Source of the DNA: Bacteroidales bacterium
GTDB lineage: Bacteria > Bacteroidota > Bacteroidia > Bacteroidales > UBA10428
DNA length: 64,000 nucleotides
NCBI GenBank assembly: GCA_016934055.1
Contig: JAFGTR010000136.1
Span: 1 to 64,000, forward strand
Reading direction: 5' to 3'
The number at the start of each line of letters is the position of its first letter. The first letter of the stretch is position 1. Positions 52,933 to 63,557 of this stretch are shown here, piece after piece. The position numbers were made by a program, and so were the translations under genes. The notes below the pieces were generated by a model. The model ran no database searches, was not told where the DNA came from, and was given only the letters and a program-made list of their open reading frames with translations.

Positions 52933-55575
52933 ATGAAAGCCCCTTTCGTTATTTTTTCATTGCTTCCCTTTGCCTTATGCGCCCAGATAAATGAAGATTT
53001 TGAAACAGGCGATCTCCGTCAATGGCAGCAATTTCCTCCGCAACGCTGGGAATCATCTGCAATCACACCAATAAATGGACAATACGCCCTGCATCACATC
53101 TATAACAACAACTCGGCATGTTCCGACCGTATTTCACTGTTGCATGATCCTTTGTATCTGGATTCTCTTACAACAACCTGGAAATTCAAGCTGTTTTATG
53201 CCTGTCAGCCATCATCCGAAAACAACTGGGCTGTTTATTTAACAGCTGACAGACCGTCGCCATACATGGACCCTGACAGCATTATTAATGCTTATGTGAT
53301 TGGTGTTAATCTTTCCGGAAATGATGACATTCTGAGAACATACAAGATCATGAAAAGCCATGTGAGCACAATCATTGAAACTGATTTTAACTGGCAGACC
53401 ATGACTTCTGTTTTGCATGGCAGCTGTATTGAGGTTACCCGCAATCCCGGCGGAAAATGGTCATTGTCCATTGATACTGCAGGATCAGGTCAAAGTCTTA
53501 TTGAGATTGGACGGGGCACAGATAAAGATATTATTATATCCGGACACACAGGCCTGACATATAATTACACCCGTTCAAACGATCAGAAGATATGGTTTGA
53601 TGATTTGACCATAACCGGCTTTTTCAGAGAGGATAAAGAGGTGCCCTGTGTGGAAAACATTTTTGTTATGTCATCCAGCAGCATTAAGATCATATTTACA
53701 GAAGATTTAAAAACAGAAGAATTGACGCTTGCCGGATTTTCTGTTAATAACAATATCGGTATGCCTGCAGCCATGACTATTGAATCTGCCTCATCCATTG
53801 TGCTTACATTCAATAATTCATTTATCTCATCTCAAGCATACGATATAATCATCAGCAAAGCAGAGGATATCTATGGCAATGCCAATTATAACCTGAAAAC
53901 CAGTTTTTTATATTATGACCCCCAACCCTATAATATTGTCATCAGTGAAATTATGGCTGATCCATCTCCGGCAGTCAATCTGCCTGAAGTCGAGTATCTG
54001 GAACTTTTTAACAATTCAGGCTATAACATAAATCTTCAGGGATGGGTATTAACTGCAGGTGAAAAATGCATTACCCTGCCTTCTTTCCTGATGGAAAAGC
54101 AAAGCTACGTTGTGCTTTGCGAAGCCCCTGATTCACTTTTGCTAAAACCATACGGGCCCGTCTTGCCAATACATGGCATGCCCGCACTGAACAACAAGGG
54201 ACAAACGCTGACGCTGACAGATGCTGCAGGGGAAATTATCCATTCTGTTACCTATTCCGACAGATGGTTTAGTGATATCGGACAATCTGAAGGCGGCTGG
54301 TCACTTGAAATAATTGATCCCGACAATCCATGTGGCGGATATGCCAACTGGGACGGATCTGAACACTTTCTGGGCGGGACACCGGGTTTTGTTAATTCGG
54401 TGCGGCGTTATAATCCCGATAATATTAGACCTGTTTTGCTCCATGCAGCCACCACATGCGATTCAGGACTGCTGATATCCTTTAATGAGCCAATGCAATG
54501 CTCAGCAGCATCCGATCAATATGCTTATTCCGTTAACAACAACATCTTTCATCCTGTTAAAGCAGAACCAGTCCATCCCGATTTTTCAAACGTATTGCTT
54601 ACCTTCCTGACAAAATTTGAACCATTCAGGCAATATGAGCTTATGGTAAAAAACAGTATCAGTGATTGTTCAGGAAATCTGTTGCCAAACAGCTACATCA
54701 GTTTTGGGCTGGCTTATCCGCCTGATTCTTTTGATCTGGTGATCAACGAGATACTTTTTGATGCCCATGAAGATGAAGATTATGTTGAAATAGTAAACCG
54801 TTCTGAGAAAATTGTTGAACTCCTTGCAGTAAAGGTAGTTTTGGTGGACGAATATACAGGGAAGATAAAAAAGGTGCTTCATGAAATTACGGCTCACCAT
54901 CAGCTATTGCCTGAAGGTTATACTGTTTTAACAGGTAATGCAGCTGTTCTGCAGAAATATTTTCACTGTCGTAACCCAGCTGCAATTATTGAGGCAACCG
55001 GAATATCATCACTTCCCGGCGAAACCGGTGCCATCGCGTTACTTGACGGAGATTACAGGACAATTGATAAATTCATCTACAGTTCAGATTATCATGATAA
55101 GCTGATAACCAATCCTGACGGCATTTCCCTGGAACGACTGAATGGTGATATTGCAACCAACAATCCTGATAACTGGCATTCGGCATCTGCAGATGCCGGT
55201 TTTGGAACACCAGGGTACAAGAATTCGCAATCGATTATAAAGGAAGATGATTTGCCGACCGGCGTATGGACAGAACCCGAAGTATTTACACCTGATAATG
55301 ACAGCCATGATGATTATATTGTCATAAATTATCATTTTGACGAGCCGGGCATAATGGCTAACGTAATGATTTTTGATAACCGAGGATGTCTGGTTAAACA
55401 GTTGGCCAATAATGTAATGCTTGGAACTGATGGCTTTTTTATATGGGACGGTACTGATATGAAAGGCCTTGTTGAATCAGCAGGATTGTACCTTATTTAC
55501 ACAGAAGTTTTTTCGGAACACGGCAGTCTGAAAAAATTCAAAAACACCTGTGTTCTGGCAAAAAGAATAAAATAA
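52933..55575 (+). CDS. Lamin-tail domain surface protein with gliding-type C-terminus
   Basis: The 880-residue protein has a signal peptide (to about ALCAQ), a N-terminal jelly-roll region (about 20-240), Ig-like segments (VENIFVMSSSSIKIIFTEDL and DNIRPVLLHAATTCDSGLLI), two lamin-tail (LTD) domains (about 330-490: NIVISEIMADPSPA; about 600-760: VINEILFDAHEDEDYVEIVN), and a C-terminus with FTPDNDSHDDYIVI and WDGTDMKGL, typical of gliding-motility-associated (type B-like) T9SS sorting domains. It should be exported to the cell surface. Its ligand is unknown. It is likely monocistronic. Confidence 0.87.
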   Translation: MKAPFVIFSLLPFALCAQINEDFETGDLRQWQQFPPQRWESSAITPINGQYALHHIYNNNSACSDRISLLHDPLYLDSLTTTWKFKLFYACQPSSENNWAVYLTADRPSPYMDPDSIINAYVIGVNLSGNDDILRTYKIMKSHVSTIIETDFNWQTMTSVLHGSCIEVTRNPGGKWSLSIDTAGSGQSLIEIGRGTDKDIIISGHTGLTYNYTRSNDQKIWFDDLTITGFFREDKEVPCVENIFVMSSSSIKIIFTEDLKTEELTLAGFSVNNNIGMPAAMTIESASSIVLTFNNSFISSQAYDIIISKAEDIYGNANYNLKTSFLYYDPQPYNIVISEIMADPSPAVNLPEVEYLELFNNSGYNINLQGWVLTAGEKCITLPSFLMEKQSYVVLCEAPDSLLLKPYGPVLPIHGMPALNNKGQTLTLTDAAGEIIHSVTYSDRWFSDIGQSEGGWSLEIIDPDNPCGGYANWDGSEHFLGGTPGFVNSVRRYNPDNIRPVLLHAATTCDSGLLISFNEPMQCSAASDQYAYSVNNNIFHPVKAEPVHPDFSNVLLTFLTKFEPFRQYELMVKNSISDCSGNLLPNSYISFGLAYPPDSFDLVINEILFDAHEDEDYVEIVNRSEKIVELLAVKVVLVDEYTGKIKKVLHEITAHHQLLPEGYTVLTGNAAVLQKYFHCRNPAAIIEATGISSLPGETGAIALLDGDYRTIDKFIYSSDYHDKLITNPDGISLERLNGDIATNNPDNWHSASADAGFGTPGYKNSQSIIKEDDLPTGVWTEPEVFTPDNDSHDDYIVINYHFDEPGIMANVMIFDNRGCLVKQLANNVMLGTDGFFIWDGTDMKGLVESAGLYLIYTEVFSEHGSLKKFKNTCVLAKRIK

Positions 55576-55867
55576 TAAGCCCGCTTGCCACAATCATCTT
55601 TTTGTTCTGACTGTTTTCCGTAACATAAATCATTGTATAATCGTACTTATTTAAGAAATTTATGCTTGAATAAAAATCGGTATAACTTAAGTTGCTATTT
55701 ATGAAAAAGATACTTAATTATTGATGTAAGATTGAAGATTTAAGATTTACGAAGTCAAAGGCAAAAACAATATAATCAATACTATACGAACCTGGCATTT
55801 CCCTTCTTAAATCATATTAAGAATTTTATAACTGGTAACTTGAATTATACAGTAAACCGCCGGTATC
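55576..55867. repeat. Gap holding dispersed repeat, copy 2 (inverted)
   Basis: Positions 55684-55830 match the reverse complement of 48035-48352, e.g. actatacgaacc against ggttgtatagt, gaagtcaaaggc against gtctttgacttc, and aacttaagttgct (55685-55697) against agcaacttaagtt. No gene is present. The promoter of the next operon was not identified. Confidence 0.75.
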
Positions 55868-57064
55868 ATGAAATATACCATCCTGGTCGCCGATGACTCA
55901 AAATTGTATTTTAATACAATTGAAGAAGCCTTCCGGCAATTGGGTGACAACTACAGGTTATTATGGGCCAGTACGGGCAAAATGGCATGTCTTTTGGCCG
56001 AAAGGCATTTACCTGACCTCATCCTGATGGACGTGATAATGCCGGAAATGAATGGCGTTCAAGCGATTAAAAAATTAAAAGAGAATCCCCTTACCTCAGA
56101 TATACCGGTTATCATGTTATCAGCAACAGAAAGTTTGAAAGCAGCATATGAAACCGGTGCACATGATTTCATTTCAAAACCCTTCAAGCATTTCGAATTA
56201 CTCATGCGGGTGAAAGCGTCACTGACACTCATTGACAAAATAAAGGAAATTAAAAAACAAAAGGAAAAGCTTGAAAATGAGCATCAAAAAGTATCACAGC
56301 AACGCAAGGAGATGATTGATGACATAACTTATTCCAAACGTATACAAAGGGCCATCCTGCCAACAAATGATATGGTCAGAGGAATATTTCCTGAGCATTT
56401 CATTCTTAACATTCCCCGAAACATTGTAAGTGGTGATTTTTACTGGGTCGGGCAGAAATCAGGGAAAAAAATCATACTTGTTGCTGACTGTACTGGTCAT
56501 GGCATATCAGGAGCCTTCATGACCATGGCGGGAATTGCTTATATGAATGAGATATTCAATCGCTATAGTATCGAAGAACCGGCTGAATACCTATACCTGC
56601 TCAGGGAGCAGGTTATGAAGCTGCTCCATCAGAAAGGCCTTGAAGGAGAAGCCTCCGATGGCATGGATGTTGCTCTTTGCATTGTTGATGAAAAGAATAA
56701 AACTCTTAAATATGCCGGCGCCAACAATCCGCTTTATTATGTCAACCAGAACGGATTAGAGGTTTACAAAGCTGACCGTATGCCTATTGGCATTCATGTT
56801 AATTTTACGATGCCTTTCACTTCGCATACCATCCTGTATACACCAGGAGATATGCTGTATCTTTTTTCTGACGGTTATGCCGACCAGTTTGGCGGACCTG
56901 ATAATAAAAAATTCCGGTACAAACAATTTCAGGAGTTGTTGGCTTCGGTTCACAATGCATCATTGGCAGAACAGAATGAAACGTTGCTTCGCACGTTTCT
57001 GCACTGGAAAGGTGATGAAGAACAAATAGATGATATTCTTATTATTGGCGTTCGCTTATCATAA
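55868..57064 (+). CDS. Response regulator with SpoIIE phosphatase domain
   Basis: The 398-residue protein has a receiver domain (about 1-125) with LILMDVIMPEMNG (phospho-acceptor Asp near residue 57), a coil (KEIKKQKEKLENEHQKVSQQ) and a SpoIIE/PP2C domain (about 175-398) with SGDFYWVG, DCTGHGISGAF, DGMDVALC and SDGYADQFGG. It is a phosphatase switched by a histidine kinase that is not in this window. By position it is the SiaA-like partner of the SiaB/SiaC genes at 58947-59870, together with a second phosphatase. Confidence 0.9.
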   Translation: MKYTILVADDSKLYFNTIEEAFRQLGDNYRLLWASTGKMACLLAERHLPDLILMDVIMPEMNGVQAIKKLKENPLTSDIPVIMLSATESLKAAYETGAHDFISKPFKHFELLMRVKASLTLIDKIKEIKKQKEKLENEHQKVSQQRKEMIDDITYSKRIQRAILPTNDMVRGIFPEHFILNIPRNIVSGDFYWVGQKSGKKIILVADCTGHGISGAFMTMAGIAYMNEIFNRYSIEEPAEYLYLLREQVMKLLHQKGLEGEASDGMDVALCIVDEKNKTLKYAGANNPLYYVNQNGLEVYKADRMPIGIHVNFTMPFTSHTILYTPGDMLYLFSDGYADQFGGPDNKKFRYKQFQELLASVHNASLAEQNETLLRTFLHWKGDEEQIDDILIIGVRLS

Positions 57065-57135
57065 AATGCAATCTTTCAGTTCATGATTATGAATTTTAAT
57101 GAAAGATTTCGTAATTTAAATTTTTATTAAATGCT

Positions 57136-58935
57136 ATGATTCATTTGTATCGCAACCGAGAAATTATAAAAACCATTGCACTGCTGATTTTTCTGATAAC
57201 AGCATCTGTTCCTGGCTGCATAGTTATGGCTCAGGGGGATATTCCCCCCGGCATAAAAGATGAAATTGCCCAAAATGATCTGCTTACGGAAAAACTTATC
57301 AAGGAAGGCAAACAGGCTGAAGCTGTCAGCTATCTTAACCGGTCAGCATATCTGCTGCACACAAACGGCTTAATTGATGAAGCAGCAGATTATTATCTTA
57401 AAGTACTGAAAATTAACCAGCAACTTGGCAATCAAAAAGGCATTCAACTGGCATCCAATAGTCTTGGTATGATCTATATTGATCTTGAACAATACGACAA
57501 TGCCATACAACATCTGAAAAAGGCACTTCAATTGTCGAAACAATTTAATCAACCTGTTGAGACAGTCTCATGTCTTACCAATATAGCACTTGCACAACAG
57601 GGCTCAGGGAAACACAAAGAAGCCATTGCCACACTGGAAGCAGCCATTAGTACTGCCAAAGAGTTAAATGATCTCAAACTGTTGCGTCGCTGTTATGGTT
57701 TGGCTTTTGACAGTTATGACAAAACAGGTAATGCTGAAAAATCGCGGGCTTATTTTGAACTATATTCCTCCCTTGACAAAGAGATCAAAAAGCGGGAAAT
57801 GGAAAATGTGAAGACAACTGCTGAAGATAAAGTAACTCAGGCTTATGCTGCAAAACAAATAACCGAGGAAGAATTAAAGGTAAAAAATGAACAGTTGAAA
57901 ATTACAGCCGATTCCCTTCAGGTTGTTGAGCAACTCACCCGTGAACAGCGGCTGGAACTGGAGTTACGCCAATCACAAATCGATAAAAAAGAAGCTGAGA
58001 TCAAGATAGAAAAAATGAAACGTTTTCAGATTACTGCCCTGCTCCTGGGATCTCTTGTCTTCGCCGCCGTGCTCATCTATCTCCTGGTTCAGAATATCAG
58101 GTCAAAACAGAAAATAAAAGAACAAAAGGATCTGCTTGAAACTCAAAATAAAAATATCACAGCCAGTATCAGGTATGCCAAAACAATACAACAGGCTATT
58201 CTGCCTGATATATCAACCCTTAAAAAATACTTTGAAATTTTCATAATGTATCAGCCCAAAGATATAGTATCCGGTGATTTTTACTGGTTTTCTGAATCAC
58301 ATGCCAGAACATCAGACAAAAAAAGCCTTTTTCTTGCAGTTGTTGACTGCACCGGTCACGGTGTTCCGGGTGCTTTTATGTCAATGATAGGAAATCGTCT
58401 GCTGAATGAAATAGTCAATGAGCACCGGATTGATGATCCGGCTAAAATACTGGAGCTTCTGAATGCTGAGATCCGTTTGGTTTTAAGACAGGAACAGACT
58501 GAAAATAACGACGGGATGGATCTTTCCTTATGCCACTTCACCCGTAACAATAATGAAGAAACAGGCCTTACCTTTGCGGGGGCAAAAAGAAACATGCATG
58601 TCATCAAAAAAGAAAGGAAAGAAATCATCAAACTGAAAGGTGACAGGATATCCATCGGCGGTGTAGGTCAGCATTTGGGAAAGATACAATTCAAAAACCA
58701 TGATATCCTGCTTTCCAAAGGCGACCAGTTATACCTTTCAACCGACGGTATCATTGACCAAAACGGTCCCGACCGAAGTCGTTTTGGCACCAACAGACTT
58801 GAAGAAATTTTATTTAAATACTCAAAGTATCCGATGGAAGAACAAGAGTATTCTATCCGGCAGGAAATTGACAGGTTTCGTCAAAATGAAGAACAGCGTG
58901 ATGATATTACATTGATGGGTATAAAAATAATTTAA
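57136..58935 (+). CDS. TPR-membrane-SpoIIE phosphatase
   Basis: The 599-residue protein has a signal/anchor (about 10-30), tetratricopeptide repeats (about 50-210, AADYYLKVLKINQQLGN and similar), a long coil (about 210-295), a membrane helix (about 300-320) and a cytoplasmic SpoIIE PP2C domain (about 365-599) with SGDFYWFSE, DCTGHGVPGAF, DGMDLSLC and TDGIIDQNGP. The TPR region should face the periplasm and may sense protein or envelope signals. It follows the receiver-SpoIIE gene by 71 bp and precedes siaB-like by 11 bp. Confidence 0.9.
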   Translation: MIHLYRNREIIKTIALLIFLITASVPGCIVMAQGDIPPGIKDEIAQNDLLTEKLIKEGKQAEAVSYLNRSAYLLHTNGLIDEAADYYLKVLKINQQLGNQKGIQLASNSLGMIYIDLEQYDNAIQHLKKALQLSKQFNQPVETVSCLTNIALAQQGSGKHKEAIATLEAAISTAKELNDLKLLRRCYGLAFDSYDKTGNAEKSRAYFELYSSLDKEIKKREMENVKTTAEDKVTQAYAAKQITEEELKVKNEQLKITADSLQVVEQLTREQRLELELRQSQIDKKEAEIKIEKMKRFQITALLLGSLVFAAVLIYLLVQNIRSKQKIKEQKDLLETQNKNITASIRYAKTIQQAILPDISTLKKYFEIFIMYQPKDIVSGDFYWFSESHARTSDKKSLFLAVVDCTGHGVPGAFMSMIGNRLLNEIVNEHRIDDPAKILELLNAEIRLVLRQEQTENNDGMDLSLCHFTRNNNEETGLTFAGAKRNMHVIKKERKEIIKLKGDRISIGGVGQHLGKIQFKNHDILLSKGDQLYLSTDGIIDQNGPDRSRFGTNRLEEILFKYSKYPMEEQEYSIRQEIDRFRQNEEQRDDITLMGIKII

Positions 58936-58946
58936 ATATAAAAGCC

Positions 58947-59471
58947 ATGCCAATCATCAAAGAGGAATACCAGCAGAACTGCCTTCTGACCTATCAGGGC
59001 CCTATTACGGTCAACCTCGTATCCTTTCTCGGTAACTATATCAAATCGTTTATCGAATACGACACCAAAGTGCTTGTAAGATTATTCAAAATATACATTG
59101 AATTAACCCAAAATGTTTCTTACTATTCATCTGAAAAACAGCAGGTTAAAAATGGTGTCAATTGTGGCGTTGGTTGGTTTACAATACAGGAATCGGATGA
59201 TTCATTCAGAATCACCACCGGTAACAGGATACTTAAATCAGACGGAAAAAAGCTTACGCAATACTGTAACGAAATTAACCAGCTCAATGAAGAAGAACTG
59301 CGTGATTTAAAAAGAAAGACAAGGGCCCAGGCGATGGTGAGAGATGTTGGTGCTCATATTGGATTAATTCAAACCAGTCTAACCAGCGGAAGCCAGCTTG
59401 ATTTCAAAATTGATCCCGTTGACAGGCTGCATTCCTTCTTTACCATTTCAACAAAAGTTATGAAACAATAA
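58947..59471 (+). CDS. SiaB-like protein kinase, second copy
   Basis: The 174-residue product resembles the first SiaB-like protein, with N-box-like YIELTQNVSYYS and G-box-like VGAHIGLIQ. It is shorter, and the N-box has TQN where the first copy has LQN. It lies 11 bp after the TPR phosphatase and directly before the second SiaC-like gene. Predicted to phosphorylate SiaC2. Confidence 0.83.
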   Translation: MPIIKEEYQQNCLLTYQGPITVNLVSFLGNYIKSFIEYDTKVLVRLFKIYIELTQNVSYYSSEKQQVKNGVNCGVGWFTIQESDDSFRITTGNRILKSDGKKLTQYCNEINQLNEEELRDLKRKTRAQAMVRDVGAHIGLIQTSLTSGSQLDFKIDPVDRLHSFFTISTKVMKQ

Positions 59472-59489
59472 TTAGTGCATGATAAAATT

Positions 59490-59870
59490 ATGGAAAGTCT
59501 GATCATTAATGAGGTAAAAGGATCGCCCTATTATCCTGCAGTTAGTTTTAATGCTGAAACCGGTGTCTGTGAAATGCGGGGTGAATCATACATGGAAGAA
59601 ACCTATAAGTTTTATGAACCGTTAATTGGCTGGATAAACACTTATATCCTACAAAAAAAGCCGCTGGAGATGCACTTTAAGCTTACCTATTTTAACACCA
59701 ATTCTTCACGCCTGATCCTTGATATACTTGATATTTTTAATAAATACCACGAAAGCGGAGGGTCAGTCAATGTTTATTGGTATTATGATAAAAAAGATCC
59801 GGATATGGTTGAAGAAATTGAAGATTTTATGGCAGAATCCGGAATGGAAATAAAAATGATACCCTTCTGA
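59490..59870 (+). CDS. SiaC-like regulatory phosphoprotein, second copy
   Basis: I chose the ATG at 59490 (126 residues); a GTG at 59475 is possible. The product has HFKLTYFNTNSSRLILDIL with Thr70 at the position of the phosphorylated Thr in the family, and the EETYKFYEPLIGWIN segment matches the first SiaC. It should be phosphorylated by the adjacent SiaB-like kinase. Its binding target is unknown. Confidence 0.87.
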   Translation: MESLIINEVKGSPYYPAVSFNAETGVCEMRGESYMEETYKFYEPLIGWINTYILQKKPLEMHFKLTYFNTNSSRLILDILDIFNKYHESGGSVNVYWYYDKKDPDMVEEIEDFMAESGMEIKMIPF

Positions 59871-59895
59871 TTCTTTTTGTGATTTAATGCAGAGT

Positions 59896-60636
59896 TTATA
59901 AAATCTTTGCTTTAAAATATTCACGGTTCAGGCATGCAATATGGGATAAGGAAATATTTTTAGGACACTCAACCTCGCATGCCCCCGTATTGGTACAGGC
60001 ACCAAAACCCAGTTCATCCATTTTGGCCACCATCTTTTTCACTCTTTCTTTTGCTTCAACCCTGCCTTGCGGCAGCTTAGCAAACTGTGAAACTTTTGAC
60101 GCAACGAACAACATGGCTGAAGCATTTTTACAAGCTGCAACACAAGCACCACATCCTATACAGGCAGCTGCATCCATGGCCAGTTCGGCATCTTCCTTGG
60201 GAACAAGTATGGTGTTGGCATCGGGTACTCCTCCGGTGCTCACGGATATGTAACCACCAGAGGCTATGATTTTATCAAAAGCGCTCCGGTCGACAACAAG
60301 ATCTTTAATGACAGGAAATGGCTTTGCACGCCAGGGCTCAACAGTAATGGTATCTCCATCACGGTAACGCCGCATATGCAATTGACAGGTTGTCACACCA
60401 TCATCCTGTCCATGTGGACGACCGTTTATGTATAAACCACAGGCACCACAAATGCCTTCACGGCAATCGTGATCATAGCAAACCGGCTTTTCGAATTTGT
60501 CGATTAACTGCTGATTGAGAATATCCAGCATTTCCAGAAAAGAACATTCCGGTGAAATCCCGGTAACATGGTATGTGACAAACCTGCCTTTTGCCCTTGC
60601 ATTTTCCTGCCGCCATATTTTAAGGGTAAAATCCAT
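59896..60636 (-). CDS. sdhB: Succinate dehydrogenase / fumarate reductase iron-sulfur subunit
   Basis: The 246-residue subunit has the [2Fe-2S] site [15 protein letters not shown] and the second-cluster motifs [11 protein letters not shown] and [12 protein letters not shown] ([4Fe-4S] and [3Fe-4S]). It passes electrons between the flavin subunit and the membrane subunit. It is the last gene of the minus-strand sdhCAB operon, 29 bp after sdhA. Confidence 0.96.
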   Translation of the reverse strand: MDFTLKIWRQENARAKGRFVTYHVTGISPECSFLEMLDILNQQLIDKFEKPVCYDHDCREGICGACGLYINGRPHGQDDGVTTCQLHMRRYRDGDTITVEPWRAKPFPVIKDLVVDRSAFDKIIASGGYISVSTGGVPDANTILVPKEDAELAMDAAACIGCGACVAACKNASAMLFVASKVSQFAKLPQGRVEAKERVKKMVAKMDELGFGACTNTGACEVECPKNISLSHIACLNREYFKAKIL

Positions 60637-60665
60637 AAGAACAAACTGAATAATATTTTTCTTTT

Positions 60666-62606
60666 TTAAATCTTATAGTTTCGTATTGCCACTTTAATAT
60701 CCTCATATTTCAATGGTTCTTTATGCATCTCATGCTCCCTGTCCGATGCCTTGTATTCCCATACAGCAACAAACATGAAATCATCATCATTGCGCATGGC
60801 TTCTCCTTCATCCGATTGGTGTTCTTCCCTGAAATGACCGCCACAGGATTCTTCCCGCTGCAGTGCATCACGGGCCATTAACTCACCGATTTCAATAAAA
60901 TCGGCCACTCTGCCAGCTTTTTCAAGTTCAGGATTCATTTCATCATAACGCCCCGTGACCCTCACATCTTTCCAGAATTCTTCCTTCAGGGCAGAAAATT
61001 CCTTTAGTGCGCTTTCAAGTCCGCTTTTGTTACGAGCCATTCCAACCATTTCCCAGAGCTTTAGACCAAATTTCCTGTGTATGGCGTCAACAGATTGTTT
61101 CCCTTTTATAGAAAACAGTTTATGAATATTGTCACGGACACTATTCTCTGCTCTTTCAAACTCAGGCAAGGTCACCGGCATCCTGGGAACGAGAATTTCT
61201 TCAGCCAGGTAATGCTGCAAAGTGTATGGCAGAATAAAATAGCCATCGGCCAGACCCTGCATCAATGCTGAGGCTCCAAGTCTGTTAGCCCCATGGTCTG
61301 AGAAATTGCATTCGCCAATGGCAAACAGTCCAGGGATTGTCGTCATCAGGTGATAGTCTACCCATAATCCGCCCATACAATAATGTATGGCGGGATATAT
61401 CATCATGGGTGTCTTATAAGGATTTTCATCCACAATCTTTTCGTACATCTGAAACAAATTACCGTATCTTTCCCTGATAACATCTTTGCCAAGATTTTTT
61501 ATGGCGTCTTCAAAATCAAGGTAAACAGCAAGTCCCGATCCCACACCAAATCCTGCGTCACATCGATCCTTGGCAGCTCTTGAAGCGACATCACGCGGTA
61601 CAAGATTACCGAAAGCCGGATATTTTCTTTCGAGGTAATAATCCCTGTCTTCCTCAGCCAGGTCAGCGGGTAATTTTGTTTTGTTACGCAAAGCTTCTGC
61701 ATCCTCACTTTTCTTTGGTACCCAAATACGGCCATCATTTCGGAGGCTCTCACTCATCAGAGTCAGTTTTGACTGATAATCTCCGTGAACAGGAATACAT
61801 GTCGGATGGATCTGCACAAAAGAAGGGTTGGCAAAATATGCACCCTTTTTATAGGCCTGCCAGATAGCACTGCCATTTGCCCCCATGGCCATTGTGGAGA
61901 GAAAATAGGCTCTTCCGTAACCTCCGGTCGCCAGTACAACAGCATGCCCAAAATGCCTTTCCAATGCTCCCGTTATAAGATTCCGGGTAATGATACCCCG
62001 TGCTTTACCTTCAATGATTACCAGGTCAAGCATCTCCGTACGCGGGAAAAAGGTGATCTTTCCCGCATTTACCTGGCGCATCATAGCCCCGTATGCGCCA
62101 AGCAAAAGCTGCTGTCCTGTTTGTCCGCGTGCATAAAAAGTACGTGAAACCTGTGCTCCCCCGAAAGAACGATTCTTCAGCACTCCGCTGTATTCACGGG
62201 CAAAGGGTACACCCCGCGCTACACACTGGTCAATAATCGATCCGCTCACTTCAGCCAACCGGTAAACGTTAGCCTCACGTGACCTGTAATCTCCCCCTTT
62301 TATGGTATCATAAAAAAGCCTGTAAACACTGTCCCCGTCATTGGGATAATTTTTTGCCGCATTGATACCGCCCTGGGCAGCAATACTGTGTGCCCTGCGC
62401 GGACTGTCCTGGTAACAAAAAACCTTCACGTTAAAACCCTGCTCTCCCAGGCTGGCTGCAGCCGAAGCTCCTGCAAGACCTGTGCCTACCACTATAATAT
62501 CAAGTTTGCGCTTATTGGCAGGACTGACCAGCTTTTGTGTCGCTTTGAAACGTGTCCATTTCTCAGCTAAAGGACCTTCCGGAATTCTGGCATCAAGTCT
62601 TATCAT
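60666..62606 (-). CDS. sdhA: Succinate dehydrogenase / fumarate reductase flavoprotein subunit
   Basis: The 646-residue subunit has the FAD-binding [28 protein letters not shown] (covalent FAD His), [20 protein letters not shown] and the [13 protein letters not shown] active-site region. It oxidises succinate or reduces fumarate. It lies between sdhC and sdhB, with 21 and 29 bp gaps. In Bacteroidota this type (class B-like, single large cytochrome b subunit) can work in both directions. Confidence 0.97.
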   Translation of the reverse strand: MIRLDARIPEGPLAEKWTRFKATQKLVSPANKRKLDIIVVGTGLAGASAAASLGEQGFNVKVFCYQDSPRRAHSIAAQGGINAAKNYPNDGDSVYRLFYDTIKGGDYRSREANVYRLAEVSGSIIDQCVARGVPFAREYSGVLKNRSFGGAQVSRTFYARGQTGQQLLLGAYGAMMRQVNAGKITFFPRTEMLDLVIIEGKARGIITRNLITGALERHFGHAVVLATGGYGRAYFLSTMAMGANGSAIWQAYKKGAYFANPSFVQIHPTCIPVHGDYQSKLTLMSESLRNDGRIWVPKKSEDAEALRNKTKLPADLAEEDRDYYLERKYPAFGNLVPRDVASRAAKDRCDAGFGVGSGLAVYLDFEDAIKNLGKDVIRERYGNLFQMYEKIVDENPYKTPMMIYPAIHYCMGGLWVDYHLMTTIPGLFAIGECNFSDHGANRLGASALMQGLADGYFILPYTLQHYLAEEILVPRMPVTLPEFERAENSVRDNIHKLFSIKGKQSVDAIHRKFGLKLWEMVGMARNKSGLESALKEFSALKEEFWKDVRVTGRYDEMNPELEKAGRVADFIEIGELMARDALQREESCGGHFREEHQSDEGEAMRNDDDFMFVAVWEYKASDREHEMHKEPLKYEDIKVAIRNYKI

Positions 62607-62627
62607 ATCATGTTGATATTCTGTTTT

Positions 62628-63299
62628 CTACATAAAAAAGTAAATATAAACCGGTATCAGTGTGAATCCGGCCGTTACCAGTATGGTATACAAAACACCA
62701 ATAACTTTTATCCATGGTGTATATAGCCTGTGATCAAGACCCAGGGTTTGAAAAGCTGACCAAAAGCCATGCAACAGGTGAAAGGCAAGAAAAATAAAAC
62801 AGACAATATAAAATATCACAAATCCAGGGATTTTAAACTTCTCAATGACAAGTATGCCAAGATCGTGATAGGATTTCCCGTTATAAAAAACCACAGGGAT
62901 TTCACCGGAAAATTTTGATTTGAAAAAGAAATCTGACAGGTGAATGATAATAAAGACAGTAATAATAACAGCGGTATGAATCATGAATTTGGAAAAAAAA
63001 GAAGTCTGTGAATAATTGTTAATGCTGTAAAACCTGCCCCGGGCAATCCAGTTTTTTATTTGCAGATAAAAGCCATAGAACATATGAAGGAACAATCCTC
63101 CAAACAATATGATTTCCACAATTTTAATCAGCAGATTGGAAGACATGAAATGGGCAGCTTTATTAAAAGATTCCCGTGTATCGGAAAAAATAAGAGACAG
63201 ATTAATTCCCAGATGAACAACCAGAAATACAATAAGAAACAATCCTGCCAATGACATTATCAGTTTTTTACCTATTGATGAGGTGAAAAGATTGCTCAT
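62628..63299 (-). CDS. sdhC: Succinate dehydrogenase cytochrome b subunit
   Basis: The 223-residue membrane subunit has five hydrophobic segments and His residues in VVHLGINLSL, LHMFYGFY, HTAVIITVFIIIHLSDFFF and LLHGFWSAFQTLG, the expected diheme ligands of class B enzymes. It anchors SdhAB and exchanges electrons with menaquinone. First gene of the operon. Confidence 0.94.
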   Translation of the reverse strand: MSNLFTSSIGKKLIMSLAGLFLIVFLVVHLGINLSLIFSDTRESFNKAAHFMSSNLLIKIVEIILFGGLFLHMFYGFYLQIKNWIARGRFYSINNYSQTSFFSKFMIHTAVIITVFIIIHLSDFFFKSKFSGEIPVVFYNGKSYHDLGILVIEKFKIPGFVIFYIVCFIFLAFHLLHGFWSAFQTLGLDHRLYTPWIKVIGVLYTILVTAGFTLIPVYIYFFM

Positions 63300-63421
63300 A
63301 AAACTGTATTTAAAATAAAAAGAGATTACAGCCCTTTGTAATCCTCAATTACCTGCCAGCCATTGCCAGGCGGGCGGAAATTGAGTAAAACAGTTAAGAT
63401 GCCGTTTGAGACAACCTCCTG

Positions 63422-63429
63422 CAAATATA
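63422..63429 (-). promoter_or_regulatory. Candidate -7 box (TATATTTG) for sdhCAB
   Basis: On the minus strand TATATTTG fits TAnnTTTG; it lies about 123 nt upstream of the sdhC ATG. No clear -33 TTTG is seen. Confidence 0.4.
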
Positions 63430-63557
63430 TTCCCGGACACAAGATAATAAAATACCTTTTACCATTATCTTATAATTTAGAAACATTTTAAAGTAATACT
63501 TCATTTTTTATTATCTTTCGTTTTTGTTGTTCCGAAAAAAAGCTTTAACCCAGGGAT

